The position numbers and the translations under genes are program-made. A DNA stretch of 64,000 bases from positions 62,001-126,000 of the forward strand of contig CAZXCU010000013.1 of the NCBI GenBank assembly GCA_964639245.1, in the 5' to 3' direction. This document shows, in pieces, positions 1 to 7,863 of the stretch (positions within the stretch are counted from its first letter, which is position 1; each line of letters begins with the position of its first letter). The DNA is from SB15 sp964639245 (GTDB lineage Bacteria > Chloroflexota > Anaerolineae > Aggregatilineales > J027). Below the pieces are notes generated by a model that searched no databases, was not told where the DNA came from, and saw only the letters and a program-made list of their open reading frames with translations.

Positions 1-1017
1 CCCCTCCAATGGTAGCCCATAGGACAGGCTAAAAATCCACCCCGCCGCAAACGCGAGAATCATCCCCACAAAAAAGACGGTCATGGGACGGCGCAAACCC
101 AGCAGTGCCGGAAACACACTTTTCTGATACCACAAAATCGGGTTGAAAGTTTCTACCCCACCGACCCACTGAGCGCTAAAAACCTGCCATGCCCATTTCA
201 AATTGAGATGGTCAATTGAACGCCCGAGCAGTTCTTCGCGGTTAAAAATGCGTGTGCCGGTTCGCATTAGCAAAATAATCACAATGACCAAGCCGAGCAT
301 GATCCACCACAGTGTCGGGCGGGCAGAAGGCTTAATCATGATGAGACTTTCGGAAATCACCAGCAGCGACATCGGAATAATGATGAAACTTGCCAGCAGA
401 TTGGCGGCACGGGTGGAAGTAGTCTGGCTAGAAATAACCACCGCGCCTGTTACCATGACCACCGCTTGTACAAAAGTCAGCAGGACAATTTGAATCAGCA
501 GTACAAGGTCAGGTCGCCACTGCTGCGCCCCCACAATCAAGACGGTCAAATAAATGGTAATACCCATATAACCAGCCGCAAGCGGGGGAATAATCGCCGC
601 CAGCACCTTGCCAATATACAATTCGGCGTTGGTCAAAGGGGTGGAAAGGAGGGGTTCCAAACTCAAGCGTTCTTTTTCGCCAACAAAGGTTTCCAGCGCG
701 ATCACCAGCGAAATGGAAATGGGGAAAAATCCGACCAGCATGGGCATGAGGGGCAAAAAGGCTTCCAAAACATTTTCACGGTCTGTTTCGCTGTAATCAT
801 CAAACAAACTGACAAACACGCTGCCCGTCACATTCGCCAGCAGGGGAAAAACCAGCGTTAGTAAAAAGATAGGGGCAACAATCCGCCAATCGCGGAAGCT
901 GTCGCGCACTTCCCGCCGTGTGATAACCAGCGCATTCCTCAACATGGTACGCCATGTATACGGCGGAATCACCGGGACGCTCCGATTTTCAGTTCGTTTT
1001 AAGCTCACTTCGGTCAT
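1..1017 (-). CDS. ABC-2 type transporter permease (partial, C-terminus beyond window)
   Basis: Translating the minus strand from the ATG at 1017 gives an uninterrupted 339-codon frame that runs off the window start. The protein has a short cytoplasmic N-terminus (MTEVSLKRTENRS), a first membrane segment (IFLLTLVFPLLANVTGSVF), an acidic extracytoplasmic stretch and several further hydrophobic segments. The motif ETFVGEKERLSLEPLLSTPL is typical of ABC-2/NatB permeases. It overlaps the end of the ATPase gene at 989-1948 by 29 bases, so the two are almost certainly translated together as one exporter. The substrate cannot be told; the family includes sodium and drug exporters. Confidence 0.85.
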   Translation of the reverse strand, partial: MTEVSLKRTENRSVPVIPPYTWRTMLRNALVITRREVRDSFRDWRIVAPIFLLTLVFPLLANVTGSVFVSLFDDYSETDRENVLEAFLPLMPMLVGFFPISISLVIALETFVGEKERLSLEPLLSTPLTNAELYIGKVLAAIIPPLAAGYMGITIYLTVLIVGAQQWRPDLVLLIQIVLLTFVQAVVMVTGAVVISSQTTSTRAANLLASFIIIPMSLLVISESLIMIKPSARPTLWWIMLGLVIVIILLMRTGTRIFNREELLGRSIDHLNLKWAWQVFSAQWVGGVETFNPILWYQKSVFPALLGLRRPMTVFFVGMILAFAAGWIFSLSYGLPLEG

Positions 1018-1948
1018 GGATCCGCCCCTTTTTTTCGTCTTCTTCCACAATTTTCAAATAGACATCTTCCAACGAACGCGAAAGCTGGCTGAGGGTCAAG
1101 ACATTGTGACCTTGTTCTAGCACGCGGCGCAGTACCTTCGGGTTGGTTTCTTTTGGGGAAGGCGCGACAAATTCTAGCCAGTCGTCGCCTGTGCTGGTAA
1201 CTTCCACCACTTCGCGTAAATCTTCGGCAACCCCGTTGAGGTGTTCTGCCATTTGTAAGCGCATGAGGGGCGGGCCGGTAAAAACCTGCGCGAGTTCTTC
1301 AAAGGAACCAAAGGCGATGATGCGTCCGTTGCGAATAATCCCAATTTTATCAGCAAGGAGGGCGGCTTCGGGCAGGTTATGGGTGGTTAAAACAACGGTG
1401 CGTTCATCCTGACGGAGTTCGGCAATGGCATCGCGCACCTGTTTAGCGCTTTGTGGATCCATCGCGCTGGTGGGTTCATCCAGCAGCAGTACCGCCGGGT
1501 CATGCAACATCGCCCGCACCAGCGCCAATTTTTGTTTCATGCCTTTGGAATATTGCCCCAGACGTTTATCGAGCGCATTCCCCAGGCCAAAGCGCTCCAT
1601 CAACTGCAAAGCCCGTTGTTTGCGTACCTGCGGCGGTAGATGATACACCTGACCGAAAAAATCCAGATAATCCAAGCCCTTCATGCGTTCGTAGAGGCCA
1701 TGCTGCTCGGTTAAAACGCCCACGCTGGCACGCACTTCTGCCGTCTGGGTGACGACATCATATCCCGCGATTTTTGCCCACCCACTGCTTGGCTTGAGGA
1801 TCCCCGTCAACATGCGTACCGTGGTAGTTTTGCCAGCCCCATTCGGGCCAAGAATCGCTACCACGCTGCCGGGGTCTACTTTGAGCGAAATCTGGTCAAC
1901 GGCTAAAAAATCCTCAAAATATTTGGTTAATCCCTCAGCCTCAATCAT
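989..1948 (-). CDS. ABC-2 type transporter ATP-binding protein
   Basis: This is the 319-residue nucleotide-binding subunit of an ABC-2 exporter. Walker A is GPNGAGKTT (residues 34-42), the signature is the variant YSKGMKQK (about 132-139), Walker B is VLLLDE (152-157) and the H-loop is TTHNLPEA. The C-terminal region of about 100 residues after the ATPase core is common in NatA/drug-type ABC-2 ATPases. The start at 1948 places Walker A at the usual distance from the N-terminus. The partner is the permease read from 1017. The reaction, ATP-driven export, is known for the family; the substrate is not predictable here. Confidence 0.92.
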   Translation of the reverse strand: MIEAEGLTKYFEDFLAVDQISLKVDPGSVVAILGPNGAGKTTTVRMLTGILKPSSGWAKIAGYDVVTQTAEVRASVGVLTEQHGLYERMKGLDYLDFFGQVYHLPPQVRKQRALQLMERFGLGNALDKRLGQYSKGMKQKLALVRAMLHDPAVLLLDEPTSAMDPQSAKQVRDAIAELRQDERTVVLTTHNLPEAALLADKIGIIRNGRIIAFGSFEELAQVFTGPPLMRLQMAEHLNGVAEDLREVVEVTSTGDDWLEFVAPSPKETNPKVLRRVLEQGHNVLTLSQLSRSLEDVYLKIVEEDEKKGRIHDRSELKTN

Positions 1949-1990
1949 CGGTTACTCACTTTACTTACTGACACTCAAACATTAGCACAC

Positions 1991-2938
1991 TTAGGCGCGT
2001 TTGCGCTGCGATTTCGGTTTTCTTTCGGATTCCCCTTTAGAATGACGGGGTTTGGTGCTGTCTGCTCCCTCGCCATACCTGCTTTCGGCTGAAAATTCGG
2101 CAAAACGATGCCGATAGATGAACAGCCCCACGGCAATCACAAAGGCCAGCGCCGAGGTGAGCTGCGATGAATTGATGTTGAGTCCGGGAACTTCCGCAAT
2201 TTCCACGCGCAAAAACTCTAACAAAAAGCGTATCGGCGGATAGCCCATCAAGTAAATGAGTAAAAAGTCCCCTTTGATGAAGCGTTCGCGGTGTTTAAGC
2301 CACAACCATACCAAAAAACTACAGAGGGCAAGATTCCACAGACTTTCATATAAAAAGAGGGGATGAAAACCGGATTCACTGGCATATTGACTGGGTGGGT
2401 TATCAATCGCAATTGCCCAAGGTAGATCGGTGGGTTTGCCATAAAGTTCCTGATTCACATAGTTGCCCCACCGTCCAATGGCATGACCGAGCGGCAACCC
2501 AATCGCCGCCATATCGAGCCATGTCCATAAATCGGTCAGTTTGGCGCGATAGGTATAAATTAAAATACCGAGAAAACCGCCAATCACCCCGCCAAAGATG
2601 CCCAACCCGCCACTCCAGATGGCAATAGCACCATCGTTCATGTCAAAGAAATTTTGCAGCATCCATATGGTGTCTTTGCCTGCTTCGGCGGTTTCGACGG
2701 GCGGGAAAAAAACAAACCACAACCGCGCACCGACGACCCCCATCGCAACCGCCCACATCATCCCATTCCAGACGTGTTCCGGGTCTTTGCCATCCCGTTT
2801 CGCTAGCCATGCCGTCAAACTCGTGCCAGCCAGAATCCCGATAACAATCAGTAAGCCGTAAAAATGCAAGGTGGGGTTGACCGTATTCCCCAAAACGTTA
2901 AATGGGCCAAGTTCAATGCCAGTCCGGGTAATGTCCAT
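1991..2938 (-). CDS. lgt: Prolipoprotein diacylglyceryl transferase
   Basis: Lgt moves diacylglycerol from phosphatidylglycerol to the lipobox cysteine of prelipoproteins in the cytoplasmic membrane. The 315-residue protein has about seven membrane segments and the family signature around residues 151-164 (GHAIGRWGNYVNQE), with a further conserved stretch ending in FLLEFLRVE. The last 40 residues are a basic, Lys/Arg/Ser-rich tail beyond the usual Lgt end. Several lipobox proteins in this window (29.8, 40.7, 42.2 and 54.2 kb) are plausible substrates. It lies six bases downstream of the phosphatidyltransferase gene, so lipid synthesis and use may be co-transcribed. A divergent second family member sits at 32562-33344. 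Confidence 0.95.
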   Translation of the reverse strand: MDITRTGIELGPFNVLGNTVNPTLHFYGLLIVIGILAGTSLTAWLAKRDGKDPEHVWNGMMWAVAMGVVGARLWFVFFPPVETAEAGKDTIWMLQNFFDMNDGAIAIWSGGLGIFGGVIGGFLGILIYTYRAKLTDLWTWLDMAAIGLPLGHAIGRWGNYVNQELYGKPTDLPWAIAIDNPPSQYASESGFHPLFLYESLWNLALCSFLVWLWLKHRERFIKGDFLLIYLMGYPPIRFLLEFLRVEIAEVPGLNINSSQLTSALAFVIAVGLFIYRHRFAEFSAESRYGEGADSTKPRHSKGESERKPKSQRKRA

Positions 2939-2944
2939 TTGAAT

Positions 2945-3550
2945 TTATCCTTTGGGCTGCTGGGTGACACGGGCAACATAGAGAATGCGTTGCAGGGCGG
3001 TGATTTGTGTGCCAATGGCGAGGAAAATGAGACCAATGGCTAACAAACGCAGGTCAAAGACGCTCAAAAACAGACTCGTAATAATCACAATCAGACGTTC
3101 CAAACGGGTCAGCCACCCTTCTTTACACTCCAACCCCAAGCCTTCGGCGCGAGCGCGGGCATAACTGACGGTGAGTGAGCCATGCAAGGCAACCAGCGCG
3201 GCAAAAACCATCCATAAATTATCTTCCCCAGCGTAATACAGCGCGAATCCGCCAATAATGAGTGCGTCCGAATACCGATCCAAGGTGGAATCCAGAAAAG
3301 CGCCAAAAGGACGGGGTTCGCCATAGGCACGGGCAGTCGCGCCATCCAGCGCATCCAAGGGAAAGCCCATCAGAAAGATGATGGCGGCGGGGACAAATTG
3401 TTTTTCGATGATGGCATATGCGCCCACAGCCACCAGCAAAGTGCCGGCAATCGTCAGGGCGTTGGGATACACCCCCCAGTCTTTGAACTTCTGCGCGATA
3501 GGCAGGATAAAAATATTACTGACTTTGCGAACACGGTCTGTGAACGTCAT
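2945..3550 (-). CDS. CDP-alcohol phosphatidyltransferase
   Basis: This integral membrane enzyme swaps CMP of a CDP-lipid for an alcohol such as glycerol phosphate or inositol phosphate. The full family motif DGx2ARx8Gx3Dx3D is present at residues 69-91 (D69, G70, A73, R74, G83, D87, D91), followed by several hydrophobic helices. I chose the ATG at 3550 (201 residues); an upstream in-frame start at 3703 would read through the tRNA-Pro gene and is rejected. The protein could be a phosphatidylglycerophosphate or phosphatidylinositol phosphate synthase; the sequence does not decide between them. It precedes lgt, which consumes phosphatidylglycerol. Confidence 0.88.
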   Translation of the reverse strand: MTFTDRVRKVSNIFILPIAQKFKDWGVYPNALTIAGTLLVAVGAYAIIEKQFVPAAIIFLMGFPLDALDGATARAYGEPRPFGAFLDSTLDRYSDALIIGGFALYYAGEDNLWMVFAALVALHGSLTVSYARARAEGLGLECKEGWLTRLERLIVIITSLFLSVFDLRLLAIGLIFLAIGTQITALQRILYVARVTQQPKG

Positions 3551-3613
3551 TTTCCGCTGGTCTCTACTCTTTACAAGTTCGTTCAAGGCGTTTATACTTC
3601 TCCTTAATCTCAT

Positions 3614-3688
3614 CGGGGCGTGGCGCAGCTTGGCTAGCGCGCACCGTTCGGGTCGGTGAGGTCCACAGTTCAAATCTGTGCGCCCCGA
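3614..3688 (+). tRNA. tRNA-Pro(CGG)
   Basis: A complete cloverleaf folds by eye: acceptor CGGGGCG pairs with CGCCCCG (3681-3687), the D stem is GCGC/GCGC, the anticodon stem is CACCG/CGGTG with loop TTCGGGT (anticodon CGG), and the T stem is CACAG/CTGTG with loop TTCAAAT. The discriminator is A3688. The CCA end is not encoded. The first acceptor base pair, C-G, is typical of bacterial tRNA-Pro. A terminator follows directly. Confidence 0.97.
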
Positions 3689-3692
3689 CAAA

Positions 3693-3722
3693 AGCCTTAG
3701 CACATTGCTAGGGCTTTTTTAT
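3693..3722 (+). terminator. Intrinsic terminator of tRNA-Pro
   Basis: AGCCTTAGC (from 3693) pairs with GCTAGGGCT across a short ACATT loop, with G-T wobbles, and runs into a T6 tract. It begins five bases after the tRNA. Confidence 0.85.
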
Positions 3723-3822
3723 TTCCCCACAATGATACTTCACAAGTGCATAAAGCATAGACTTAGTTCTTTAAGGACTGTTAAACAAAAGCACCTTAAA
3801 GTTTTGTTAAGCGAAAATTTTG

Positions 3823-3853
3823 TTGAACAAATTTTCAAAAGTTGGCGTATAAT
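3823..3853 (+). promoter_or_regulatory. Promoter of the ABC exporter leader
   Basis: A perfect -10 hexamer TATAAT (3848-3853) is preceded by TTGAAC (3823-3828) at a 19-base spacing. An imperfect inverted repeat (GAAAATTTTG... ...CAAATTTTC, 3813-3836) overlaps the -35 region and could be an operator. Transcription would begin near 3860, giving a leader of about 290 nt before the first ABC gene. Confidence 0.65.
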
Positions 3854-3893
3854 TAGAAAGCGCAATAATTTATCAACTTTCGAGGTGGCTCAC

Positions 3894-3938
3894 ATGGCAC
3901 ACATCATCACAGGATGGTTTGATACTAACCTCCAATAA
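3894..3938 (+). CDS. 14-residue leader peptide upstream of ABC exporter
   Basis: The ATG at 3894 has a strong Shine-Dalgarno (GAGGTGG, 3882-3888) five bases upstream and opens a 14-codon frame, MAHIITGWFDTNLQ, ending in TAA. It starts about 35 bases after the predicted transcription start. Such a good ribosome site on so short a frame, upstream of a drug-type ABC pair, suggests a translated sensor peptide like bmrB upstream of bmrCD in Bacillus. That function is inferred. The end of the frame overlaps the first RNA hairpin (3912-3933). Confidence 0.6.
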   Translation: MAHIITGWFDTNLQ

Positions 3939-4152
3939 CTGACGACGTTTTTCCGTAGTGCCGCACGGCACATTGAATCGTTAGTGGATTGCAAAAACCT
4001 GTGAACATATCTCACGCTGCGGCGTAGGATATGGGTGTTGTTCCATTCAAATGAATAGCCCACCTTGTCACCTCCAGCCAGATGTTGCTTGGCTGGTCTT
4101 GCAACCACCCCACCCATGCCAATAACACATAGTTTTCAAGTAGGGTATTCGC
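3912..4152 (+). promoter_or_regulatory. Structured 5' leader RNA of ABC exporter genes
   Basis: No protein gene occupies about 215 bases between the leader peptide and the exporter, but several hairpins can be drawn. GGATGGTT/AACCTCC lies at 3912-3933. A long stem joins CAAT-ACTGACGA (3933-3945) to TCGTTAGT-ATTG (3978-3991) and encloses GTGCC/GGCAC (3958-3971). CATATC/GATATG (4006-4033) has an inner ACGC/GCGT. CCAGCCA/TGGCTGG lies at 4074-4096. None has a following T tract, so a plain intrinsic terminator is not evident; control could be at translation or through a non-canonical terminator. No T-box or known riboswitch core was recognised. Confidence 0.55.
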
Positions 4153-5907
4153 GTGAAAATACCATTGAGAAGTTATGCGAATCTGCTGGCACAGTATTTG
4201 AAGCCACAGCGTAACAAGGTAATTCTGCTAGCATTTTTGCTGGGCAGTACCATTATTTTGCAGCTTTTGAATCCGCAAATTATCCGTTACTTTCTGGATA
4301 CCGCGCTGGAATCGGACAGCCGCACCGATGAACTCACCAGAGCAGCGGCTGTCTTTTTGGGTTTGGCACTGCTCGTTCAAGTGCTGTCTGTCATCGCCAC
4401 CTATGTAGGGGAGGATATTGGATGGGTGGCGACCAATTCACTGCGGCATGATTTAGCGCTCCATGCCCTGCGCTTGGATCTGACGTATCACAACCAACAC
4501 CCTCCCGGCGAAATGATTGAACGGATTGACAGCGATATTGCAGATTTGGCGATTTTTTTCTCCCAATTTGTGATTCGTGTGTTTGCGAATCTGATTTTGC
4601 TCGTCGGGGTGTTGTTCATGCTGCTGCGCGAAGATTGGCGCGTGGGGCTTGCCATGTCCATTTACATCGGCATTTCGCTGTATTTGATGAATAAAATCCG
4701 CGATATTGCTCAACCCGCATGGACAGCCGCCCGCGAAGCCAGCGCCGCCCAATTCGGCTATATCGAAGAGCAATTGGCGGGCGTGGAAGATTTGCGTTCC
4801 AGCGGCGCAACCGATTTTGTGATGCGCGGCATGTACAGGGTCAATACCACCCGCCTTGAAACCGAACGCAAAGCCGGTGTGATGAATATTCTGGTGATTT
4901 TGCTCTGGATTGGGTCGTATAGCTTTGCTCAAGCGATGTCTTTTGGGCTGGGCTACACCCTGTTTAACGCCAACCTCATCACCCTCGGAACAGTCTATTT
5001 GATTGTCTACTATACCGATGCGATTTACCGTCCTTTGCGGGAAATCACCAATGAAATTCAAAATTTGCAAAAAGCCGGGGCCAGCATCGAACGGGTGGAA
5101 CAGCTTTACGCCAACCAACCCAGCATCCAAGATGGCACACAAACCATTCCCCGCCGTTCGACCAAAGGCTTGCACGTCACATTTGAGGATGTGACTTTCG
5201 GCTACGAAGACGATGAACTCGTCCTGAAAAATGTGTCTTTTCAACTCCAGCCCGGAACTGTCTTGGGGTTGTTGGGGCGCACAGGCAGCGGCAAAACAAC
5301 CATTACCCGTCTGTTGTTCCGCTTATTCGAGACACAGCAGGGTTCAATTTGCCTTGACGATACGAATATCAAGGACACCCGCCAAGCGGATTTACGCCGT
5401 CAAATCGGGATGGTGACACAAAATGTCCAGCTTTTTCGAGCAACCATCCGCGATAACATGACCTTTTTTGACCACAGCATTTCCGACGAACGGCTCATGC
5501 AGGTGATTGAGGAACTCGAACTCACCCACTGGTATAAAAAACTGCCAAAGGGTTTGGATACCGAACTCGAAGCGGGTGGCGGCGGGTTGTCCGCAGGGGA
5601 AGCGCAGTTGTTGGCTTTTGCACGGGTTTTTCTGAAAGATCCCGGTTTGGTCATTCTCGACGAAGCCTCGTCACGGCTTGACCCGGCTACCGAACAATTG
5701 ATTGAACGGGCGATTGATAAACTGCTCAAAAATCGCACCGCGATTATCGTGGCGCACCGTTTGGCGACTGTCGAACGTGCTGACGATATCATGATTTTGC
5801 AGGATGGCGAAATCTTGGAATACGCACCCTATGATGATCTGGTCAATGACACGGACTCGCATTTCTATCGGTTGCGCCAAACCGGATTAAAGGAGGTGTT
5901 GGCATGA
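4153..5907 (+). CDS. ABC exporter half-transporter, subunit 1 (catalytic Walker B)
   Basis: This 584-residue half-transporter has six N-terminal membrane helices and a C-terminal ATPase. Walker A is GRTGSGKTT (about residue 374), the signature is the unusual LSAGE (about 478), Walker B is LVILDEAS with the catalytic Glu present, and the switch His lies in IIVAHRLATV. It starts with GTG. Its stop overlaps the next gene by four bases (ATGA). Together they form a heterodimeric exporter: this subunit's intact Walker motifs would pair with the intact LSGGQ of subunit 2. The substrate is unknown; drugs or lipids are usual for the family. Confidence 0.92.
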   Translation: MKIPLRSYANLLAQYLKPQRNKVILLAFLLGSTIILQLLNPQIIRYFLDTALESDSRTDELTRAAAVFLGLALLVQVLSVIATYVGEDIGWVATNSLRHDLALHALRLDLTYHNQHPPGEMIERIDSDIADLAIFFSQFVIRVFANLILLVGVLFMLLREDWRVGLAMSIYIGISLYLMNKIRDIAQPAWTAAREASAAQFGYIEEQLAGVEDLRSSGATDFVMRGMYRVNTTRLETERKAGVMNILVILLWIGSYSFAQAMSFGLGYTLFNANLITLGTVYLIVYYTDAIYRPLREITNEIQNLQKAGASIERVEQLYANQPSIQDGTQTIPRRSTKGLHVTFEDVTFGYEDDELVLKNVSFQLQPGTVLGLLGRTGSGKTTITRLLFRLFETQQGSICLDDTNIKDTRQADLRRQIGMVTQNVQLFRATIRDNMTFFDHSISDERLMQVIEELELTHWYKKLPKGLDTELEAGGGGLSAGEAQLLAFARVFLKDPGLVILDEASSRLDPATEQLIERAIDKLLKNRTAIIVAHRLATVERADDIMILQDGEILEYAPYDDLVNDTDSHFYRLRQTGLKEVLA

Positions 5908-7757
5908 TGGATGCTGCGTTATATGAAGAAGTCGACCTGAAAAAGCTGCCGAAAAAGACCATGCCAACGTGGATGGTCGTTTTTAGCACCATGCGCTACA
6001 GCCCATTTTTGTTCATCGTCAACGGACTCTCGCTGGTAAGTGTGGAATTGGGCTGGCTGGCGGTTGGGCTGCTCTCACGGGAATTTTTCAACACCATCAG
6101 CAATGATGATGCTGCCAATTTTGATGTGTGGGGCATCATCGCCCTGTTAATGATTTCGATGATTGTACGGCAGGTGAGCATTTATGGCCTCATCCGATGC
6201 AATGTGCCGTTCATTTACATTACCCACACCCTGTTTCACAAAAATATGCTCAGTAACATCTTTAAACAGCCGGGCGCACGCGCTTTGCCCGAATCGACAG
6301 GCGAAGCGATTAGCCGTTTTCAAGGAGACGTGCATGAAATCCCCCTGTTTGCGTTGTGGATGAATGATTTGCTGGGTGTAACCGCCTTCTCGGTCATTGC
6401 GATTGTGATGATGGCGCAAATTGACCCGACCATCACCCTCGTTGCCTTGATTCCGATGATTATTGTGGTCATCATTTCGACGATGGTGACACCCTTAGTC
6501 GAAAAATATCGCAAAGCCAGTCGCAAAGCCACCGGCATTATCACCGGATTTTTAAGTGAAACTTTTGCGTCGGTGCAGGCAATCAAAGTGGCTCATGCCG
6601 AAGAGTCCGTAGTCGGACGTTTTGATGTGCTGAACGAAAATCGGCGCAAAGCAGCGCTCAAAGACCGGTTATTTCTGGAAATTTTGCGCTCGATTTTCTG
6701 GAATGCGGGCAATATTGGCACCGGGATTGTGCTGCTGCTGGTTACGGATGTTATGCGAACTGGCGATTTTACGGTGGGTGATTTTGCCCTGTTCGTCTTT
6801 TGCCTGGGGTACGTGACCGATGCCACCGGGTTTATCGGGATTATCGTGGCACGCTATCGGCAGGCGGGGGTTTCGATTGCACGGATGATGCGTGTGATGG
6901 GAACTGACCAGACACAGGAATTGGTCAAACCCGGCAAAGTTTATCTGGATGGCACCCTGCCGGAAATTCAATTTGCCCCGCGTACCGCCGAACACCGCCT
7001 CGAAAAATTGGAGGTGGTGGATTTGACCTACCGCTACCCGAACTCGAATCGCGGGATTGAGGGGGCAACGTTTGACATTGAACGCGGGTCGCTGGTGGTG
7101 GTTACGGGGCGCATCGGGTCAGGCAAAACGACACTGTTACGGGTGCTGCTGGGGCTGTTGCCCACCGAACGTGGCAATATTTACTGGAACGGCGAACGGG
7201 TCGAAAAACCGGACGAATTTTTTGTGCCGCCGCGCAGCGCCTATACAGCGCAAGTGCCGCGTTTGTTTAGCGATACCCTGCTGAACAATTTGCTGCTGGG
7301 CTTGCCCCAAGACAAAGTGGATGTTGAACGGGCTGTTCGTACCGCCGTGATGGGGGCAGATTTGGAAAATCTGGAAAAAGGGCTGGATACGATGGTCGGG
7401 CCAAAAGGGGTGATGCTCTCGGGCGGTCAGTTGCAGCGTGCGGCAGCAGCGCGGATGTTCCTGCGTGACCCCGAACTGCTGGTGTTTGATGACCTCTCCA
7501 GCGCGTTGGATGTCAACACCGAAAAAATCCTCTGGGAACGGGTGTTTGAGCGTCACAATGTCACCTGTTTGGCGGTATCGCATCGGCAGGCGGTGTTGCA
7601 GCGTGCGGACAAAATTGTTGTTCTCAAGGATGGTCACATTGAAGCGCAGGGGGATTTAACAACCCTGCTGGCGACCAGCGATGAAATGCGGCGGTTGTGG
7701 GAGGGTGATTATTCCCAACCCGAAGACTCGCCAGTTCTTGAGCCAGCGATGGATTAA
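5904..7757 (+). CDS. ABC exporter half-transporter, subunit 2 (degenerate Walker B)
   Basis: This 617-residue partner of the upstream half-transporter has the same layout: transmembrane domain, then ATPase. Walker A is GRIGSGKTT (about residue 401) and the signature is a canonical LSGGQ (about 504). Walker B reads LLVFDDLSSALD, so the catalytic Glu is replaced by Asp; the switch His is in LAVSHRQAV. This is the pattern of asymmetric heterodimers such as BmrCD or TM287/288, with one hydrolytic and one degenerate site. Translation is coupled to subunit 1 through an ATGA overlap. Confidence 0.92.
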   Translation: MMDAALYEEVDLKKLPKKTMPTWMVVFSTMRYSPFLFIVNGLSLVSVELGWLAVGLLSREFFNTISNDDAANFDVWGIIALLMISMIVRQVSIYGLIRCNVPFIYITHTLFHKNMLSNIFKQPGARALPESTGEAISRFQGDVHEIPLFALWMNDLLGVTAFSVIAIVMMAQIDPTITLVALIPMIIVVIISTMVTPLVEKYRKASRKATGIITGFLSETFASVQAIKVAHAEESVVGRFDVLNENRRKAALKDRLFLEILRSIFWNAGNIGTGIVLLLVTDVMRTGDFTVGDFALFVFCLGYVTDATGFIGIIVARYRQAGVSIARMMRVMGTDQTQELVKPGKVYLDGTLPEIQFAPRTAEHRLEKLEVVDLTYRYPNSNRGIEGATFDIERGSLVVVTGRIGSGKTTLLRVLLGLLPTERGNIYWNGERVEKPDEFFVPPRSAYTAQVPRLFSDTLLNNLLLGLPQDKVDVERAVRTAVMGADLENLEKGLDTMVGPKGVMLSGGQLQRAAAARMFLRDPELLVFDDLSSALDVNTEKILWERVFERHNVTCLAVSHRQAVLQRADKIVVLKDGHIEAQGDLTTLLATSDEMRRLWEGDYSQPEDSPVLEPAMD

Positions 7758-7810
7758 GAACCTTAATCAGGAAAAAGTTATCGTAGAGGGAGTATAAAAA
7801 TTCCCTCTGT

Positions 7811-7842
7811 AAAACAAAAACGCGGGGCAAATAAACCCCGCG
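7811..7842 (-). terminator. Terminator of the secreted glycosidase gene
   Basis: On the minus strand CGCGGGG pairs with CCCCGCG (7821-7842) and is followed by TTTTTGTTTT. A second hairpin just beyond it (AGAGGGA/TCCCTCT, 7785-7808) lies between the convergent genes and may help stop the ABC transcript. Confidence 0.85.
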
Positions 7843-7863
7843 TTGGATGTGATATGAAAAACC

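Noticed and set aside
3551..3703. Upstream extension of the phosphatidyltransferase gene
   Set aside because: It would translate the antisense of tRNA-Pro, and the added residues do not resemble the family.
3614..3722. tRNA-Pro as an integration site of a mobile element
   Set aside because: No integrase, no direct repeat of the tRNA 3' end and no change in gene character were seen nearby.
3890..4117. 75-codon frame on the minus strand across the ABC leader
   Set aside because: It has no ribosome site, the strand opposite carries a promoter and peptide, and the region is better explained as structured RNA.
3912..4152. T-box or known riboswitch in the ABC leader
   Set aside because: The T-box sequence AGGGTGGNACCGCG and other familiar riboswitch cores are not present.
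4453..5244. 263-codon open frame on the minus strand
   Set aside because: It is fully antisense to the first ABC half-transporter, has no ribosome site, and its composition (His/Gln/Ile) is what the reverse complement of the real gene gives.
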